Assembly (NCBI RefSeq): GCF_904849725.1
Contig: NC_058524.1
Location: 486,707,763 to 486,771,762 of the forward strand
Source of the DNA: Hordeum vulgare subsp. vulgare
Taxonomy: Eukaryota > Streptophyta > Magnoliopsida > Poales > Poaceae
Direction: 5' to 3'
DNA length: 64,000 nt
The notes beneath the pieces were generated by a model. The model was not told the origin of the DNA and did no database searches. It was given only the letters and a program-made list of their open reading frames with translations. The translations under genes and the position numbers were made by a program. Each line of letters opens with the position of its first letter. The first letter of the stretch is position 1. Shown here in pieces: positions 33,975-44,879 of the stretch.

Positions 33975-34957
33975 GCCTTAAGAATAGGTAATTACCTTCA
34001 TGTACTACTACTTCTTTAGAAACTTTTCGCGGCACGACAACTTGTCCTTCTTAATACCACACGTGGCGTAGTAGTCTCAAACAGCCTGTGGCTGAGCCTT
34101 GTGGCATAAGTTATGTAATGGGCTCTTGCACTCGGTATCAATAACCTTTGTCGCATCCTCATCGTATCCTTCCTCACACCTATAGAAGGTCTGCAATCAA
34201 ACAAGACAACATTGATTAGTACAATAACTAGCTATTGTTAATTTTAGATTGTGTAAAGGAGAAATTACCCAAAAGATTTTCATCACCATCTCGGCCCTCG
34301 TGTGTCACCAGACACCATCGATCATCTCCCCCGGTGGGGGCCTGGGCAGCCTTGTAGTGCTCCCAGCTCAATCCTAGTTGAGGAAGCTGACCCTCATTGG
34401 GCAACATGACAAACCTCAAGAAATTTTGCCAGCAAAGCGCACCAAGAACGGTGTTCAGTGTGCGAACTCCACGGGCGTGATACCAACCCCTGTAGTATGA
34501 CAAGGCCAATGCATTAGATATTTGAAGAAACATGAAGGCAAAAGGTACAAAAAGAATAAATGCACTTACTTCTCCCCATCAGGCCTAATCACCGGTCTCT
34601 TCTCGCGGGTCACCTGTAGGGGCGGGAGCCGTGTACCACCACGCTCGTACATGGGGACCCCCTCAACCACCTTGCCCTCACTACCAGTAGTCAGTAGACC
34701 CATCCCCGCCACCATTAGCATGGCCACTCGACCCCTCAGGCGGATGGCCAGGTACCCTATCCAGACGTCTCGTGGGACATAGCCCCTAGATCCGGAGTCT
34801 CGTTGGCCGAAGCCTCTCGGACCGGAGTCTTGCTGGTCGAAGGCCCGTCGACCCGAGACTCGTGGCCTGGAGTCCCCGTAGCCTCCACCTTAGACGGATC
34901 CACCCAAGCAGTCATGTGCTCGGGTGAACGAGCTGGGGGTGGCCGCGAGGAAGGCAT
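33975..34957 (-). pseudogene. CACTA ORF1, 5' exons
   Basis: From the ATG at 34957 the frame reads MPSSRPPPARSPEHMTAWVD, a Pro/Ser/Thr-rich N-terminus, to a stop at 34757. In a shifted frame it continues DVWIGYLAIRLRGRV, then MYERGGTRLPPLQVTREKRP and VIRPDGEK with a GTAAGT donor near 34575. A second exon (about 34240-34520) reads HARGVRTLNTVLGALCWQNF and LGLSWEHYKAAQAPTGGD, a known CACTA ORF1 pattern. A third (about 34190-34000) contains FYRCEEGYDEDATKVIDTEC. It is broken by a frameshift and stops, and cut by the Copia fragment at 33967. Confidence 0.7.
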
Positions 34958-35041
34958 GGCAGTCCACCTACCTCTCCTGCGGCCATGTCCTGTACCTCTC
35001 TGCTTCTTACCTCCCTCACCTCATCTCCTGGTGGGAAAAAA
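34958..35041. other. CACTA sequence upstream of ORF1
   Basis: A short stretch between the ORF1 start and the Gypsy LTR. No feature seen. Confidence 0.4.
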
Positions 35042-36558
35042 TGATACATCCATTTTGCATCATGCTTTTATATCGATATTTATTACATTATGAGCTGTTA
35101 ATACACATTATGGTACAATACTTATGCATTTCTCTCTTATTTTACATGGTTTACATGAAGAGGGAGAATGCCGACAGCTGGAATTCTGGACCAGAAAAGG
35201 AGCAAATCTGAGAGAACTATTCTGCACAACTCCAAAAGTCCTGGAAACCTACGGAGAATTATTTTGGAATATATAAAAAATACTGGGTGAAAGAAATACA
35301 TCAGGGGACCCACCAGGTGGCCACAAGCCAGGGGAGCGACCTACCCCCTAGGAGCGTAATGCAGGCTTGTGGGGCCCTTGGCAGGTCTCCAGTGCCCATC
35401 TTCTGCTATATGAAGGGTTTTGACCTAGAAAAAATCACATCAGAACTTTCAGAGCGAAGCACTGCGTCTCGAGGCGGAACTATAGCAAAACCAATCTAGA
35501 GCTCCGACGGAGCTATCCTGTCGGGGAAACTTCCCTCCCGGAGGGGGAAATCGAATCCATCATCATCACCAACGATCCTCTCATTGAGAGGGGGCCAATC
35601 CCCATCAACATCTTCATCAACACCATATCCTCTCCAAACCCTAGTTCATCTCTTGTATCCGATCTTTGTCTCAAAACCTCAGATTGGTACTTGTGGGTTG
35701 CTAGTAGTGTTGATTACTCCTTGTAATTGATGCTAGTTGGTTTACTTGATGGAAGATCATATGTTCAGATCCTTAATGATTATTAATACTCCTCTAGTTA
35801 TGAACATGAATATGATTTGTGAGTAATTACGTTTGTTCCTGAGGACATGGGATAAGTCTTGCTATAAGTAATCATGTGAATTTGGTATTCGTTCGATAGT
35901 TTGATGAGATGTATGTTGTCTCTCCTCTAGTGGTGTCATGTGAACGTCGACTACATGACACTTCACCATTATTTGGGCCTCGGAGAAGGCATTGGTAAGT
36001 AATAAGTAGATGATGGGTTGCTACAGTGACAGAAGCTTAAACCCTACTTTATGCATTGCTTCGTAAGGGGCTGATTTGGATCCATATGTTTCATGCTATG
36101 GTTAGATTTATCTTAATTCTTCTTTCGTAGTTGCGGATGCTTGTGAGAGAGGTTAATCATAAGTGGGATGTTTTTCCAAGTAAGGGCAGCACCCAGGCAC
36201 CGGTCCACCCACAGACCAAATTATCAAAGTAACAAACGCGAATCATATGAGCATGATGAAAACTAGCTTGATAGAAATTCCCATGTGTCCTCGGGAGTAC
36301 TTTGCTTTATATAAGAGTTTGTGCAGGCCTGTCCTTTTCTAAAAAAGGATTGGTCCACTCTGCCGCACCATTGCTACATTTTACTTCCTACCCGTTACGA
36401 ATTACCTTATAACAAAACTATCAGTTACCGATAATTTTAGTGCTTGCAGAGAATACCTTACTGAAAACCGCTTGTCATTTCCTTCTGCTCCTCATTGGGT
36501 TCGACACTCTTACTTATCAAAAGGACTATGATAGATCCCCGACACTTGTGGGTCATCA
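35042..36558 (+). repeat. Gypsy 5' LTR, 1,517 bp
   Basis: Starts TGATACATCCATTTTGCATC and ends GGGTCATCA. It belongs to a different family from the TGATACGTCTC LTRs at 44880 and 51489. No second copy in the window. Confidence 0.8.
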
Positions 36559-36569
36559 AGAATCTTTTC

Positions 36570-36587
36570 TGGCACCGTTGTCGGGGA
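36570..36587 (+). other. Primer-binding site of the truncated Gypsy
   Basis: TGGCACCGTTGTCGGGGA, 16 of 18 positions matching the tRNA-Asp 3' complement TGGCGCCGTTGCCGGGGA. Confidence 0.75.
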
Positions 36588-36662
36588 GTGAAGCGCCTTT
36601 GGTGAGTGGAACTTGGTAAGGAAAATTTATATATTGTGCTGAAATTACTGTCACTTGTCACT

Positions 36663-38290
36663 ATGGAAAATAACCCTTTGAGGGGCTTTATTGGGGTATC
36701 TTCACCCTGGCCGGAAGCACAGAGAGATGCTCCTCAACCTGCTGCACCTACTGAAAATATTTATTATGAAATTCCTTTGGGTATGATAGAAAAACTGCTA
36801 GCTAATCCTTATGCAGGAGATGGAACACTACATCCTGATTTGCATCTAATCTATGTGGATGAAGTTTGTGGATTATTTAAGCTTGCAGATCTGCCTGAGG
36901 ATGATGTCAAGAAGAAGGTATTTCCTTTATCTTTGAAGGAGAAGGCGTTGACGTGGTATAGTCTATGTGATGATATTGTATCACTGAACTACAACCGATT
37001 GAAATTGGAATTTCATGAGAAGTTTTATCCTATGCATCTGGTTCATCGTGATCGGAATTATATTTATAATTTTTGGAATCATGAAGGAGAAAGAATTTCT
37101 CAAGCTTGGGGAGGCTTAAGTCAATGTTATATTCATGCCCCAATCATGATCTCCCAAGAGAAATTATTATTCAGAATTTCTATGCTCGGCTCTCTCACAA
37201 TGATCAATCCATGCTCGATACTTCTTGTGTTGGTTCCTTCATGAAGAAAGATATTGAGTTCAAATGGGACTTATTGGAAAGAGTTAAATGCAAATCTGAA
37301 GATTGGGAACTCGATGAAGGTAGTGAGTCAGGTATAAGCCTTAAGTTTGATTATGTTAAATCCTTTATAGACACCGATGCTTTTCGTGATTTTAGCCCTA
37401 AATATGGACTTGACTCTGAGGTAGTAGCTTCATTAAGTGAATCTTTTGCTACTCATGTTGATCTCCCCAAGGAGAAGTGGTTTAAATATCATCCTCCCAT
37501 TGAAGTTAAAGTGGTTGAAACTATTAAAGTTGAAGAAGAAACTATTATTTATAATGTTGATCCTGTTATTCCTACTACTTATATTGAGAAACCACCCTTT
37601 CCTATTAGAATAAAGGAACATGCTAAAGCTTCAACTGTGGTTCGTAAGACTTGTACTAGAATACCTATACCTCCTGAACAAATTAAAGTTGAACCTAATA
37701 TTGCTATGGTTAAAGATCTCTTGGTTGATAATATTGATGGGCATGCCATTCATTTCTATGATGAAGCTGTTAGAATTGCTAGACCTGATACTAACAGTAA
37801 ACATAGACCTATTGTTGGCGTGTGTGTTGTTTGGGTTAAAATAGGAGATCATTGTTATCATGGCTTGTGTGATGTGGGTGCTAGTGTGAGTGAAATTCCC
37901 TTTACTTTATATCAAGAAATTATGAATGATATTGCACCAGCTGAATTAGAAGAAATTGATGTTACCATCAAGCTTGCTAATAGAGATACTATTGCACCAA
38001 TTGGGATTGTTAGAGATGTTTAAGTCTTGTGTGGGAAAATAAAGTATCATACTGATTTTCTTGTTCTTGGTTCCCCACAAGATGATTTTTGTCCCATTAT
38101 ATTTGGTAGACCCTTATTGAATAATGTTAATGCTAAGATTGATTGTGAGAAAGAAACGATTACTGTAAGTTCTGGGGATGTGTCTCATGAGTTCAATTTC
38201 TGTAAATTTCGTAAACAACCCCATGACAATGAATTGCCTAGTAAAGATGAAATTATTGGTCTCACTTCTATCGCTGTGCCTCCTCTACCA
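36663..38290 (+). pseudogene. Gypsy gag-protease, truncated
   Basis: From the ATG at 36663 the gag domain reads LFKLADLPEDDVKKKVFPLS, then LKEKALTWYSLCDDIVS and FHEKFYPMHLVHRDRNYIYN (Retrotrans_gag fold). A frameshift near 37110 moves it into the frame that runs to 38302. A stop lies at 38021-38023. The protease domain has HYHGLCDVGASVSEIP-type sequence (catalytic DVGAS, near 37868) and FCPIIFGRPLLNNV. DLGA/DVGA protease sites are common in plant Gypsy elements. It ends at the junction with CACTA TNP2. Confidence 0.8.
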
Positions 38291-38984
38291 CAACATACCT
38301 AGAAGACTTGCAAACGGGACAATAGTTCAAGTCCACATACTCTAGCCTAAATAAGGCACATCCTTCCTCACAAGCATATATCTTCTCATAGGGCATCTTA
38401 AGTACACAGAGTATTTTGTCTGACCAGTATAGGTTTGCACGCATGACATGGCCTTTGGGTAGAAAGCGTCCAAATGGTGTCATCATCGCATCGTAGCATT
38501 CTGTTCCCAAGTTGAACGGAGCCTTCAGAGCCATTACTTGCGCGATGGCATCCAGCTGACAAAGCTCAGTGTGCTCATAGAGAGGACGTTTTGAACACTC
38601 CAACATTTCATAGAAGACCTTTGGAGATTCCTCCATCTCATCATCCAAATCCCGAGCATCATCAAAGTCTTGCACCATGTCTTCGATCCCTGCACCATAC
38701 TTGTCGGTGCGACGAAGAACAACCTCAGATCTGTTACGTTGGGCAGACTCACCATGCAATGTCCACACTGTATAATCAGGCGTAAAACCCCTCTTCTGCA
38801 TGTGTTTACCCATTTCATCCTCTGTCATCTATTTAAAGTTGCCGCACCCATGATTGGGGCACCAGATTTTTATATGGCCATTTGCAAATGCGACTTCCAC
38901 AAACCCCTTGGTTTTTGTTAACCATTCATTGGTCATGCCTTTCTGACTAGTGTGACCAGTGTACATCCACAAACGATCACCCAT
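38284..38984 (-). pseudogene. CACTA TNP2-type transposase, N-terminal part
   Basis: ATG at 38984 gives MGDRLWMYTGHTSQKGMTNE, the transposase-associated zinc-binding N-terminus (CPNHGCGNFK), then a TAG at 38829 and MTEDEMGKHMQKRGFTPDYT, FYEMLECSKRPLYEHTELCQ, GRFLPKGHVMRANLYWSDKI and YVDLNYCPVCKSSRYVVV. This is the start of the Transposase_21 (TNP2) protein that cuts the element ends. The catalytic core is missing because the gene is cut by the Gypsy fragment at 38284-38298. Confidence 0.8.
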
Positions 38985-39542
38985 GTTGGAACTTGCACTG
39001 ATAGTAGGTGCACCAAATTCATATTCATCAAGTTATATAGAATGTAATTGCGACTAGATACATAACTAATTACTTTTGTTATATTTTTGTACACCAATGT
39101 TTTATTTTTTATCATACAAAAGGGAAACGGGCATTCATGGATTGAATCTATCTATAATAGGTAAAGATGGGTCCTAATCCCACCCGAGTACGTGTAGACT
39201 GGGTCTCTTTCCCATGCTCTGCTCCGGATCCGACCCAAAATTTTGGTAGCACCTCCCTGTTTTTCTCCTCATACACGTCGCGGCAACAAGCCGAGAGAAT
39301 GTGTACCCGAAGAACAACGGGGTGGAGCTGATGAAATTTTGCCTGAGACCGAAGTAGAGCATGGGAAACGAAACCCAATCTACACGTACTCGGGTTGTCC
39401 ATCGATAACACGGAAAATTTGAAAGGATGGCAGTTATAAATATGCAGAGACATGCATTTTTATAGATGCCACCCTTTCGAATGGGACACCCTTGGTTACG
39501 AGACTTGACATTAAAATAAAATGAAGTGACATCGGCATGACA
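38985..39542. other. CACTA region upstream of TNP2
   Basis: No gene. It contains the foldback described separately and AT-rich sequence. The tandem duplication starts at 39543. Confidence 0.45.
39183..39395. repeat. 213-bp foldback with arms of about 60 bp
   Basis: Left arm CCCGAGTACGTGTAGACTGG and right arm (reverse complement) CCCGAGTACGTGTAGATTGG match, and similarity continues through TTTCCCATGCTCT and CAAAATTT. The spacer is about 90 bp. No target duplication identified. Confidence 0.7.
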
Positions 39543-39754
39543 ACCAGAACATAGCAAATAGGGGAGGGTAGGGGAGGAAATGATATTAGTGCTCCACAAG
39601 ACCGTGTAGGGGAGGTAGTCGCACGGGGAGGTAGTCGAACACCAGACCCTCGTAGCGATGAAATAACTGCACTTTAAGTCCACACGATCAACACGAATAT
39701 TCAATCCCGATAGAAAAATATTTATATTTATAACTACTTTTCCACTTCTATTTT

Positions 39755-40316
39755 ATTCTTTTTCTCCTCTATTTCTTCTTCTTCTCCTATTCTTCTTCCT
39801 TTTCTTACCTTCTTCTTTGTCTTCTTCTTCTTCTTCTTCTTCTTTTTCTTCTTTTCTTATCCTCTTCTTCTTCTCCTCTTTTTCTTCTACTTTCTCCTCT
39901 TCTTATGTTTTTCCTCTTCTTCTCCTATTCTCCTCTTTTTATTCTTCTTGTTATTCTTGTTCTTGTTCTTGTTCTTGTTCTTATATTCTCATCCTCCTCC
40001 TCTTCTTATTCTTCTTCTTCTTCTTCTTCTTCTTCTTCTTCTTCTTCTTCCTTATATTCCTTTTCCCTCTTCTCCTCTTTTTCTTCTACTTTCTCCTCTT
40101 TTTCTTTCTTTCTTCTTCTTCTTCATTTCTTCTCTTCCTCCTCCTCCTCTTCTTTTTTTATTATTATTCTTCTTCCTTCTTTCCTTTTCCTCTTCTTCTT
40201 CTCTTCTTTTTCTTTCTTCTTCTTCTTCTTCTTCTTGTTCTTCTTCTTCCTTATTTTCCTTTTTCCTCTTCTTCTACTTATTCTTATTTTCTTCTTTTTT
40301 CTTCTTATTATTCCCT
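39755..40316 (+). repeat. TTC/TCT-rich tract, unit A
   Basis: About 560 bp of almost pure pyrimidine with TTC as the main period. It generates long serine/phenylalanine/leucine shadow ORFs that are not genes. Confidence 0.9.
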
Positions 40317-40953
40317 AGACTAACCTAATTGAACTAATCTAATTAACCTAACATAACGCTCTCTAACAGAAAAAAAAATAAATGAAATAAATAAAAAACA
40401 GAGAAAATGAAAAAAATGCTCATTAGAGGGAGGCGACGGGGCGAGGAGGTGGGGTGCCAGGGCGGCTGGGTGTCGGGGTGGCGTTGCCGCGGGCCACGGG
40501 GCAACGGGTGGCGTGGCTGTTGGGCGGCGAGGCATCTGAGCGGCGGGGGCGACGGGGCGGCAGGGGTGGTCGTAAGAGGCATCGTTGGATATCTGGGAAG
40601 AGAGACAAAGAGAGGGAGAGAGAGAGAAAGAGAGAGAGGGGGTGGGGCGGGGACGTCCCTTAGATATTTAGGAATTTTGTCGTCTCCTAGTAGACGACAA
40701 AGAGCCTCGTAGCAGGCGGCAAAGATTACACAGACGGCATCCAGGCCGTCTGTTTGAGCTAAATCATCCACATTCTTTGTCGTATCCTTTTTGGCTCTTT
40801 GCCATCCGATAGCAGACGAGAAAGTAAGAACAGATGACAACTATTATCTTTGCCATCAGTCATGTCTTTGCCGTTAGCTTATGGACAACTGATGGCAAAG
40901 ACCATCATTACCGTCCGCTAGCAGATGGAAAAGAGTGACAGATGGAAAATTAT

Positions 40954-40968
40954 GTAATTCTTGTAGTG
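40954..40968 (-). other. CACTA terminal repeat, duplicated copy
   Basis: CACTACAAGAATTAC on the minus strand, identical in its first 15 bases to the outer terminus at 42526-42540. Confidence 0.85.
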
Positions 40969-41204
40969 AAACTACAAAGATATCAAGCCAACGAAAGTCA
41001 TTGGAACCAGAACAAAGCAAATAGGGGAGGGTCGGGCAGGAAATGATAGTAGTGCACACCACTAGACCGTGTAGGGGAGGTAGTCGCACGGGGAGGTCGT
41101 CGAACACCAGACCCTCGTAGCGACGAAACAACTGCACATTTAAATCCACACGATCAACGCGAATATTCAATCCCGATAGAAAAAATTCTATATTTATAAC
41201 TACT

Positions 41205-41870
41205 TTTCCACTTCTATTTATTCTTTTTCTCCTCTATTTCTTCTTCTTCTCCTCTTCTTCTTCCTTTTCTTATCTTCTTCTTCTTCTTCTTCTTCTTCTT
41301 CTTCTTCTTTTCTTCTTCTTCTTCTTCTTCTTCTTCTTCTTCTTCTTCTTTTCTTCTTCTTCTTCTCTTGTTCTCCTCCTCTTATTCTCCTCTTTTTCTT
41401 CTACTTTCTCATCTTCTTATGTTTTTCCTTTTCTTCTCCTCTTCTCCTCTTTTTCTTCTTCTTCTTCTTCTTCTTCTTCTTCTTCTTCTTTTTCTTCTTC
41501 TTCTTGTTCTTCTTCTTTTCTTCTCCTCCTCATCATGTTCTTCTTCTTCTTCCTTATATTCCTTTTTCTTCTTCTTATCCTCTTTTTCTTCTACTTTCTC
41601 CTCTTTTCTTTCTTTCTTCTTCTTCTTTTCTCCTCCTCCTCCTCTTCTTCTTCTTCTTCTTCTTATTATTATTCTTATTCTTCTTCTTCTTCCTTCTTTT
41701 CCTTTTTCCTCTTCTTCTTCTCCTCTTCCTTCTTTTTCTTTTTCTTTTACTTTCTCCTCTTTTTCTTTCTTCCTCTTCTTCTTCTACTCTCTTCTTCTTC
41801 TTCCTTCTTTTCCTTTTTCCTCTTCTTCTACTTATTCTTCTTTTCTTCTTTTCTTCTTTTTCTACCCTAG
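41205..41870 (+). repeat. TTC/TCT-rich tract, unit B
   Basis: About 665 bp of the same pyrimidine repeat, with longer perfect (TTC)n runs than in unit A (41270-41370 and 41450-41505). Confidence 0.9.
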
Positions 41871-42525
41871 CACTAACCTAATCGAAATAACCTAATTAAC
41901 CTAACCTAATGCTCTCTAACAGAAAAAATAAAACGAAAAAAATAAAAAACAAAGAAAATGAAAAAAATGCTGATCAGAGGGAGGCGGCGGGGCGGCGGGG
42001 GTGCAAGGAAGGTGGGGCGGCGGGGCGACACGGGAGGCGGGGAGGTGGAGCGCCGAGGCAGCTGGGTGTCGGGGCGGCGTTGCCGCAGGGCGACGGGTGG
42101 CGGGGCCGCTGGGCGGCGAGGCGTTTGGGCGGCGAGGTGCGGGGGTGGTCGTAAGAGGCATCATTAGTCGTCGGGGGAGAGATGTAGAGAGGAGAGAGAG
42201 AAAGAGAGAGGGGTGGGGGCGAGGACGTCCCTTAGATATTTAGGAACTTTGTCGTCTGCTAGTAGACGACAAAGAGCCTCGTAGTAGACGACAAAAATTA
42301 CACAGACGACATCCAGGCCTTCCGTTTGACCTAAACCATCCACTTTCTTTGTCGTCTCCTTTTTGGATCTTTGCCATCCGATAGCACATGAGAACGTAAG
42401 AGCAGATGACAACTAGTATCTTTGCCATCAGTCCTCTCTTTGTCGTTAGCTTATGGATAGCTGATGGCAAAGACCATCGTTATCGTCCACTAGTAGATGG
42501 CAAAGAGTGACAGATGGCAAATTCT

Positions 42526-42540
42526 GTAATTCTTGTAGTG
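42526..42540 (-). other. CACTA 5' terminal repeat
   Basis: CACTACAAGAATTAC on the minus strand, followed outward by Copia gag DNA. It marks the right boundary of the CACTA element. Confidence 0.9.
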
Positions 42541-43940
42541 AAACTACAAAGATATCAAGCCAACAAAAGTCATTGGAAGGGTTGTTTCTCATGAAATGTC
42601 ACTCAAGGACAAAGAAGAGTTGCACAACAAGTCAAGTGGTGCTTACAAAGCTTCAAGCGATGCTCCCACCACTTCAAATGACAACCTTGTCACCAATGAA
42701 TAGATAAGCCTCATGGTCAAGAAATTCAACAAGTTCTACAAGAGTAGAGGTAAAGAGAGAAGCTCCAACTCAAGATATGAAGAGAAGCGGTCACCCAGTC
42801 GTGACCGAAACTGGTACAATTGTGGAAGGCCCAAACACTAGTCCAATGAGTGCTCTCCCCCCCTACACACACACAAAAGAAGAGAAGAGACACCTAGAAG
42901 ATGAAGCTCAAGAGAAGAGTCACCTCGAAGAGAGAGAAGAAGTAGAGAAGATCGCTATGGACGAAGATCCTCCCCGAGAATCAAGGAATCAGAGAAGAAG
43001 GACAAGTACACCAAGAGCCACTCAAGAAGAAGACATCAAGATCATGTTGGTGAATGGGTATCCAGCTCCGAGTCCAATAATCAATCCGAGAGAAGATACC
43101 ACTCCAATTCTGACTATAGTCACAATGAAGGTGTTGCCGGTCTTGCACTCGTGTGACATATTTGATTCTCCAAATGAAGGGATTGGAAACTTCTTCATGG
43201 CTAAAGGCCCCAAGGTATCACACCTCAAGTACTTTGACTTTAATAGTTACGAGGATGACTTGCTAAGAGAAGATGACTCGTTCATTGATAAAACTATTGA
43301 TAACAATGAAAATGAACTTGATGATAATAATGCTACTCAAGATAAGTCGTGTCATGATGATAAGAAGGAGATTGAGCGTGTAACTAAAGAATTACACACT
43401 CTTAAGTCATCCCATGAATCTACTCTAGAAGATCATATAGAGCTTGCAAGAACTCATGAGAAGCTACACTTCAAGAAGCTAAATTTAGAGCAAGAGCATG
43501 AGTTTCTAAAAGCAATCAATGATGATCTTCGAAAAAAGAGTTCTTATCTAGCCAAACGATTACTCTTGTCTACTTTTGTTCCACAAGTTAAACCCAAGCA
43601 CACTAGTAACAAAGGCAAGAAAGTTTCTTCATCTAGTAACAACAATGCCAATGTTAAATCAAATGATGTTGTTGCTAGTAGCTCTCTTAATTCCACTAAC
43701 GATTCTCTTAACCAAGTTACACTTGAGCAATAAAATGATTTATTGCAAGGAATCATAGAAAGATGTGTCTTCAAGAATCTTGCCACAAGTAAGAAATTCG
43801 AGGATATTGTACGCCAGCAAGGAAGACACCGGAAGAAGCAAGGTGTTAGCTAGTTCAACACAAATGGAGTTGAATGGGAAGAAGGTCAATACCCCATCTC
43901 AAAGTTTGTTCCCAGAAGCCAGAAAATGAAGTATGATAAA
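42541..43940 (+). pseudogene. Copia gag, C-terminal part, after the CACTA insertion
   Basis: The gag frame resumes with TTKISS, SLKDKEELHNKSSGAYKASS and LMVKKFNKFYKSRGKERSSN. The zinc knuckle is damaged: the first Cys is Trp and a TAG follows its His (near 42838). Frameshifts follow. A recognisable stretch then runs through HIFDSPNEGIG, MAKGPKVSH, a coiled-coil (HTLKSSHESTLEDHIELA, NLEQEHEFLKAINDDLRKK) and serine/asparagine-rich linkers. More stops occur at 43731 and 43852. Homology fades near 43940 after NGVEWEEGQYP. Protease, integrase, RT and the 3' LTR of this Copia are absent. Confidence 0.75.
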
Positions 43941-44879
43941 GGCTTATTTTGGAATCTTCTTGAAAATCCTATCTTGAACAAACTTTATTGGAGTTTTCTT
44001 TGGAAGCCATTCTGGTTGGGCAAGAGCCTTGCATAAGTTCCTTCTTGCCAAGGTTTTCAATTGGAAAAACCCTCTCTCCTTCTTTTAAAAATCCCTAAGT
44101 AACTTAGGCCCCAAAATTTTGCTAGCTAAGATTTACCCTAAAATTCTTCCCTCTCCCTCTTCCACTGATTTCTTGCCTATGACTCCCCTCTATCCCCTGG
44201 GCATCTTTTAAAATTAGACTCTCAAAGTTTTGAGGTGGTTTAACAAGTTTTCCTATTTTAAAATGCCTCCAAGCAATTTATTTAATCAGCTTTGACCCCC
44301 AAAAGATTTACAAAGGAACTTATAGATTCCTTTGGCTTCTAACCCCAAGTTCCATATCCATTGTAGCCCTAGGTACCCTCAACCTCTTTCACCAAAAACT
44401 TCCTAGTTGCCAATTTAAAATTTTCAAATTGTGTTTGACCAAAGTTTGCACCAGATTTGCTGTTTTTGCTAAAAAAAACCACCTCAACCATTTTCAAAAA
44501 TTATGATATATTGCAGGCAGCTTCTAGAGCCAAAGACAAACCTCCCCAAAAAAATTCAGCCCCAAACTCTTTTTCCATGTGCCTTTTTCATTTTGTCGAA
44601 TAGGTGGTGGGGACTGTTCCGAGGAGGAGGAACGACGGTGTTAATCTCGTCAGTACAAACACTGGTGGCTTGCGCACTCTAGCCCTCCTTATCCACCACA
44701 CGCAGTCCCTTGGCCGGTTGTGAGCGTCAGAGATGAGCTCGCTTGTGATCCACCAACCCTCGTAGTGGCGCCAACGACGACTGCTTCGGCCGCCAGAGCA
44801 GCAACACTGCAAAGTCGCACCGCATGGCACCGCCCTTTCATCTTGAGAGCCCCGCATGGCCGTCCCCCACCCTGGGCAC
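43941..44879. other. Unassigned repeat-like DNA left of Gypsy element 1
   Basis: No ORF that I can support. AT-rich, with CCAAAATTTTGC and CCCCAAAA words, changing to GC-rich near 44750. It rejoins 53103-53796 when Gypsy element 1 and one TSD copy are removed. The combined sequence looks like part of an older long LTR, but I could not find its ends. Confidence 0.4.

Larger units (their letters stand above)
35042..38290 (+). mobile_element. Truncated Gypsy element in the CACTA interior
   Basis: It has a 5' LTR, a tRNA-Asp primer site and gag-protease, then stops at the CACTA transposase remnant. RT, RNase H, integrase and the 3' LTR are missing. Host CACTA sequence between ORF1 and the rest of TNP2 is also missing, so a deletion removed both. 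Confidence 0.8.
39543..41005. repeat. Tandem duplication, unit A (CACTA 5' end plus Copia flank)
   Basis: It starts ACCAGAACATAGCAAATAGG and contains a TTC tract, a GC-rich block, CACTA subterminal repeats, the terminus TTGTAGTG (40961-40968) and 37 bp of Copia gag flank (AAACTACAAAGATATCAAGC). Unit B repeats the same order. Confidence 0.85.
18993..42540 (-). mobile_element. CACTA (En/Spm) element with nested insertions
   Basis: The right end is CACTACAAGAATTAC read on the minus strand (42526-42540), followed by subterminal repeats of the type TTTGCCATCTG / GATGGCAAAG (42170-42540). The left part (18993-19450) has the same kind of subterminal repeats. The left terminus CACTA is absent. Genes run on the minus strand: TNP2-type transposase near the right end, then ORF1 in three pieces. 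Host DNA is the Copia gag gene. The element carries a complete Copia, a Copia fragment and a Gypsy fragment. Without those insertions it would be roughly 8 kb. Confidence 0.85.
41006..42577. repeat. Tandem duplication, unit B
   Basis: It starts ACCAGAACAAAGCAAATAGG directly after the Copia flank of unit A. The terminus is at 42535-42540 and the same Copia flank follows, here continuing into the rest of gag. It is about 110 bp longer than unit A, mainly from the TTC tract and GC-rich block. Confidence 0.85.

Noticed and set aside
39817..40328. Long Ser/Phe/Leu-rich ORFs in all frames (also 41368-41895)
   Set aside because: They are translations of the TTC microsatellite and have no protein character.
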